This document shows positions 6,711 through 6,805 of a DNA stretch of 6,805 bases, piece after piece. A program made the position numbers and the translations under genes. Positions within the stretch are counted from its first letter, which is position 1. Each line of letters starts with the position of its first letter. The stretch comes from Prevotella sp. UBA7594 (GTDB lineage: Bacteria > Bacteroidota > Bacteroidia > Bacteroidales > Bacteroidaceae): positions 1 to 6,805 of the forward strand of contig DLKG01000017.1 of NCBI GenBank assembly GCA_002490315.1, written 5' to 3'. A model generated the notes under the pieces. That model was given only the letters and a program-made list of their open reading frames with translations, did not search any database and had not been told where the DNA came from.

Positions 6711-6795
6711 TCCCAGGGCGATGCCTTGGGCTATGGGCTTATTGGGCTTTCAGCCCGTGGCGGAGGTCTCCGGCCTCCGCCACGGATAACTGGGA
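6711..6795. repeat. Multi-hairpin intergenic repeat-like module
   Basis: Three hairpins follow each other. The first is CCCAGGGC (6712-6719) with GCCTTGGG (6723-6730), with one G·T pair and a 3-nt loop. The second is GGGCT (6744-6748) with AGCCC (6752-6756). The third is a perfect 12-bp GC-rich stem, CCGTGGCGGAGG (6755-6766) with CCTCCGCCACGG (6774-6785). TCCCAG (6711-6716) can also pair with CTGGGA (6790-6795) and close the whole module into a cloverleaf-like shape, in competition with the first hairpin. GGGCT occurs three times (6728, 6735, 6744), giving alternative partners for AGCCC. The element may continue beyond the window end. From memory it resembles a family of CCCAGGGCG-type intergenic repeats seen in several bacterial phyla; this was not checked. 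Confidence 0.6.
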
Positions 6796-6805
6796 GAGGG
6801 GGCGC

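Noticed and set aside
6552..6805. CRISPR array or RNA gene in the repeat-rich 3' end
   Set aside because: There are no regularly spaced direct repeats with unique spacers, and the folds do not match a tRNA or rRNA. The palindromes fit intergenic repeats better.

Overview
The window looks like chromosomal DNA from a Bacteroidales bacterium, most likely Prevotella or a close relative. Four things suggest this: the gene order tig–clpP–clpX–recQ, promoters of the Bacteroidetes type (TAnnTTTG), starts without a clear Shine-Dalgarno sequence, and an upstream protein ending in a type IX-secretion-like C-terminal domain. The species call is inference from remembered sequence similarity; no search was run. 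All genes lie on the + strand.

Layout. Positions 1-522 hold the 3' end of a surface or secreted protein gene. Positions 523-745 are an intergenic region with a good tig promoter enclosed by a 10-bp inverted repeat. Positions 746-2113 encode trigger factor, followed by one imperfect and one very strong intrinsic terminator (about 2115-2230). A second promoter at about 2275-2282 precedes clpP (2334-2996), and clpX (3014-4249) follows 17 nt later. A 127-nt gap holding a large imperfect palindrome separates clpX from recQ (4377-6551). The last 254 nt carry no gene but are packed with hairpins that look like intergenic repeats.

How the genes work together. Trigger factor meets nascent chains at the ribosome. 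ClpX unfolds substrates and feeds them to the ClpP peptidase. RecQ is a DNA repair helicase that probably shares the neighbourhood rather than the pathway. The core is an ordinary housekeeping block and I see no defence system, mobile gene or new multigene system in it. The points most worth a second look are an Asn where ClpP normally has its catalytic Asp, the dense palindromic elements after recQ and between clpX and recQ, and the inverted repeat around the tig promoter.
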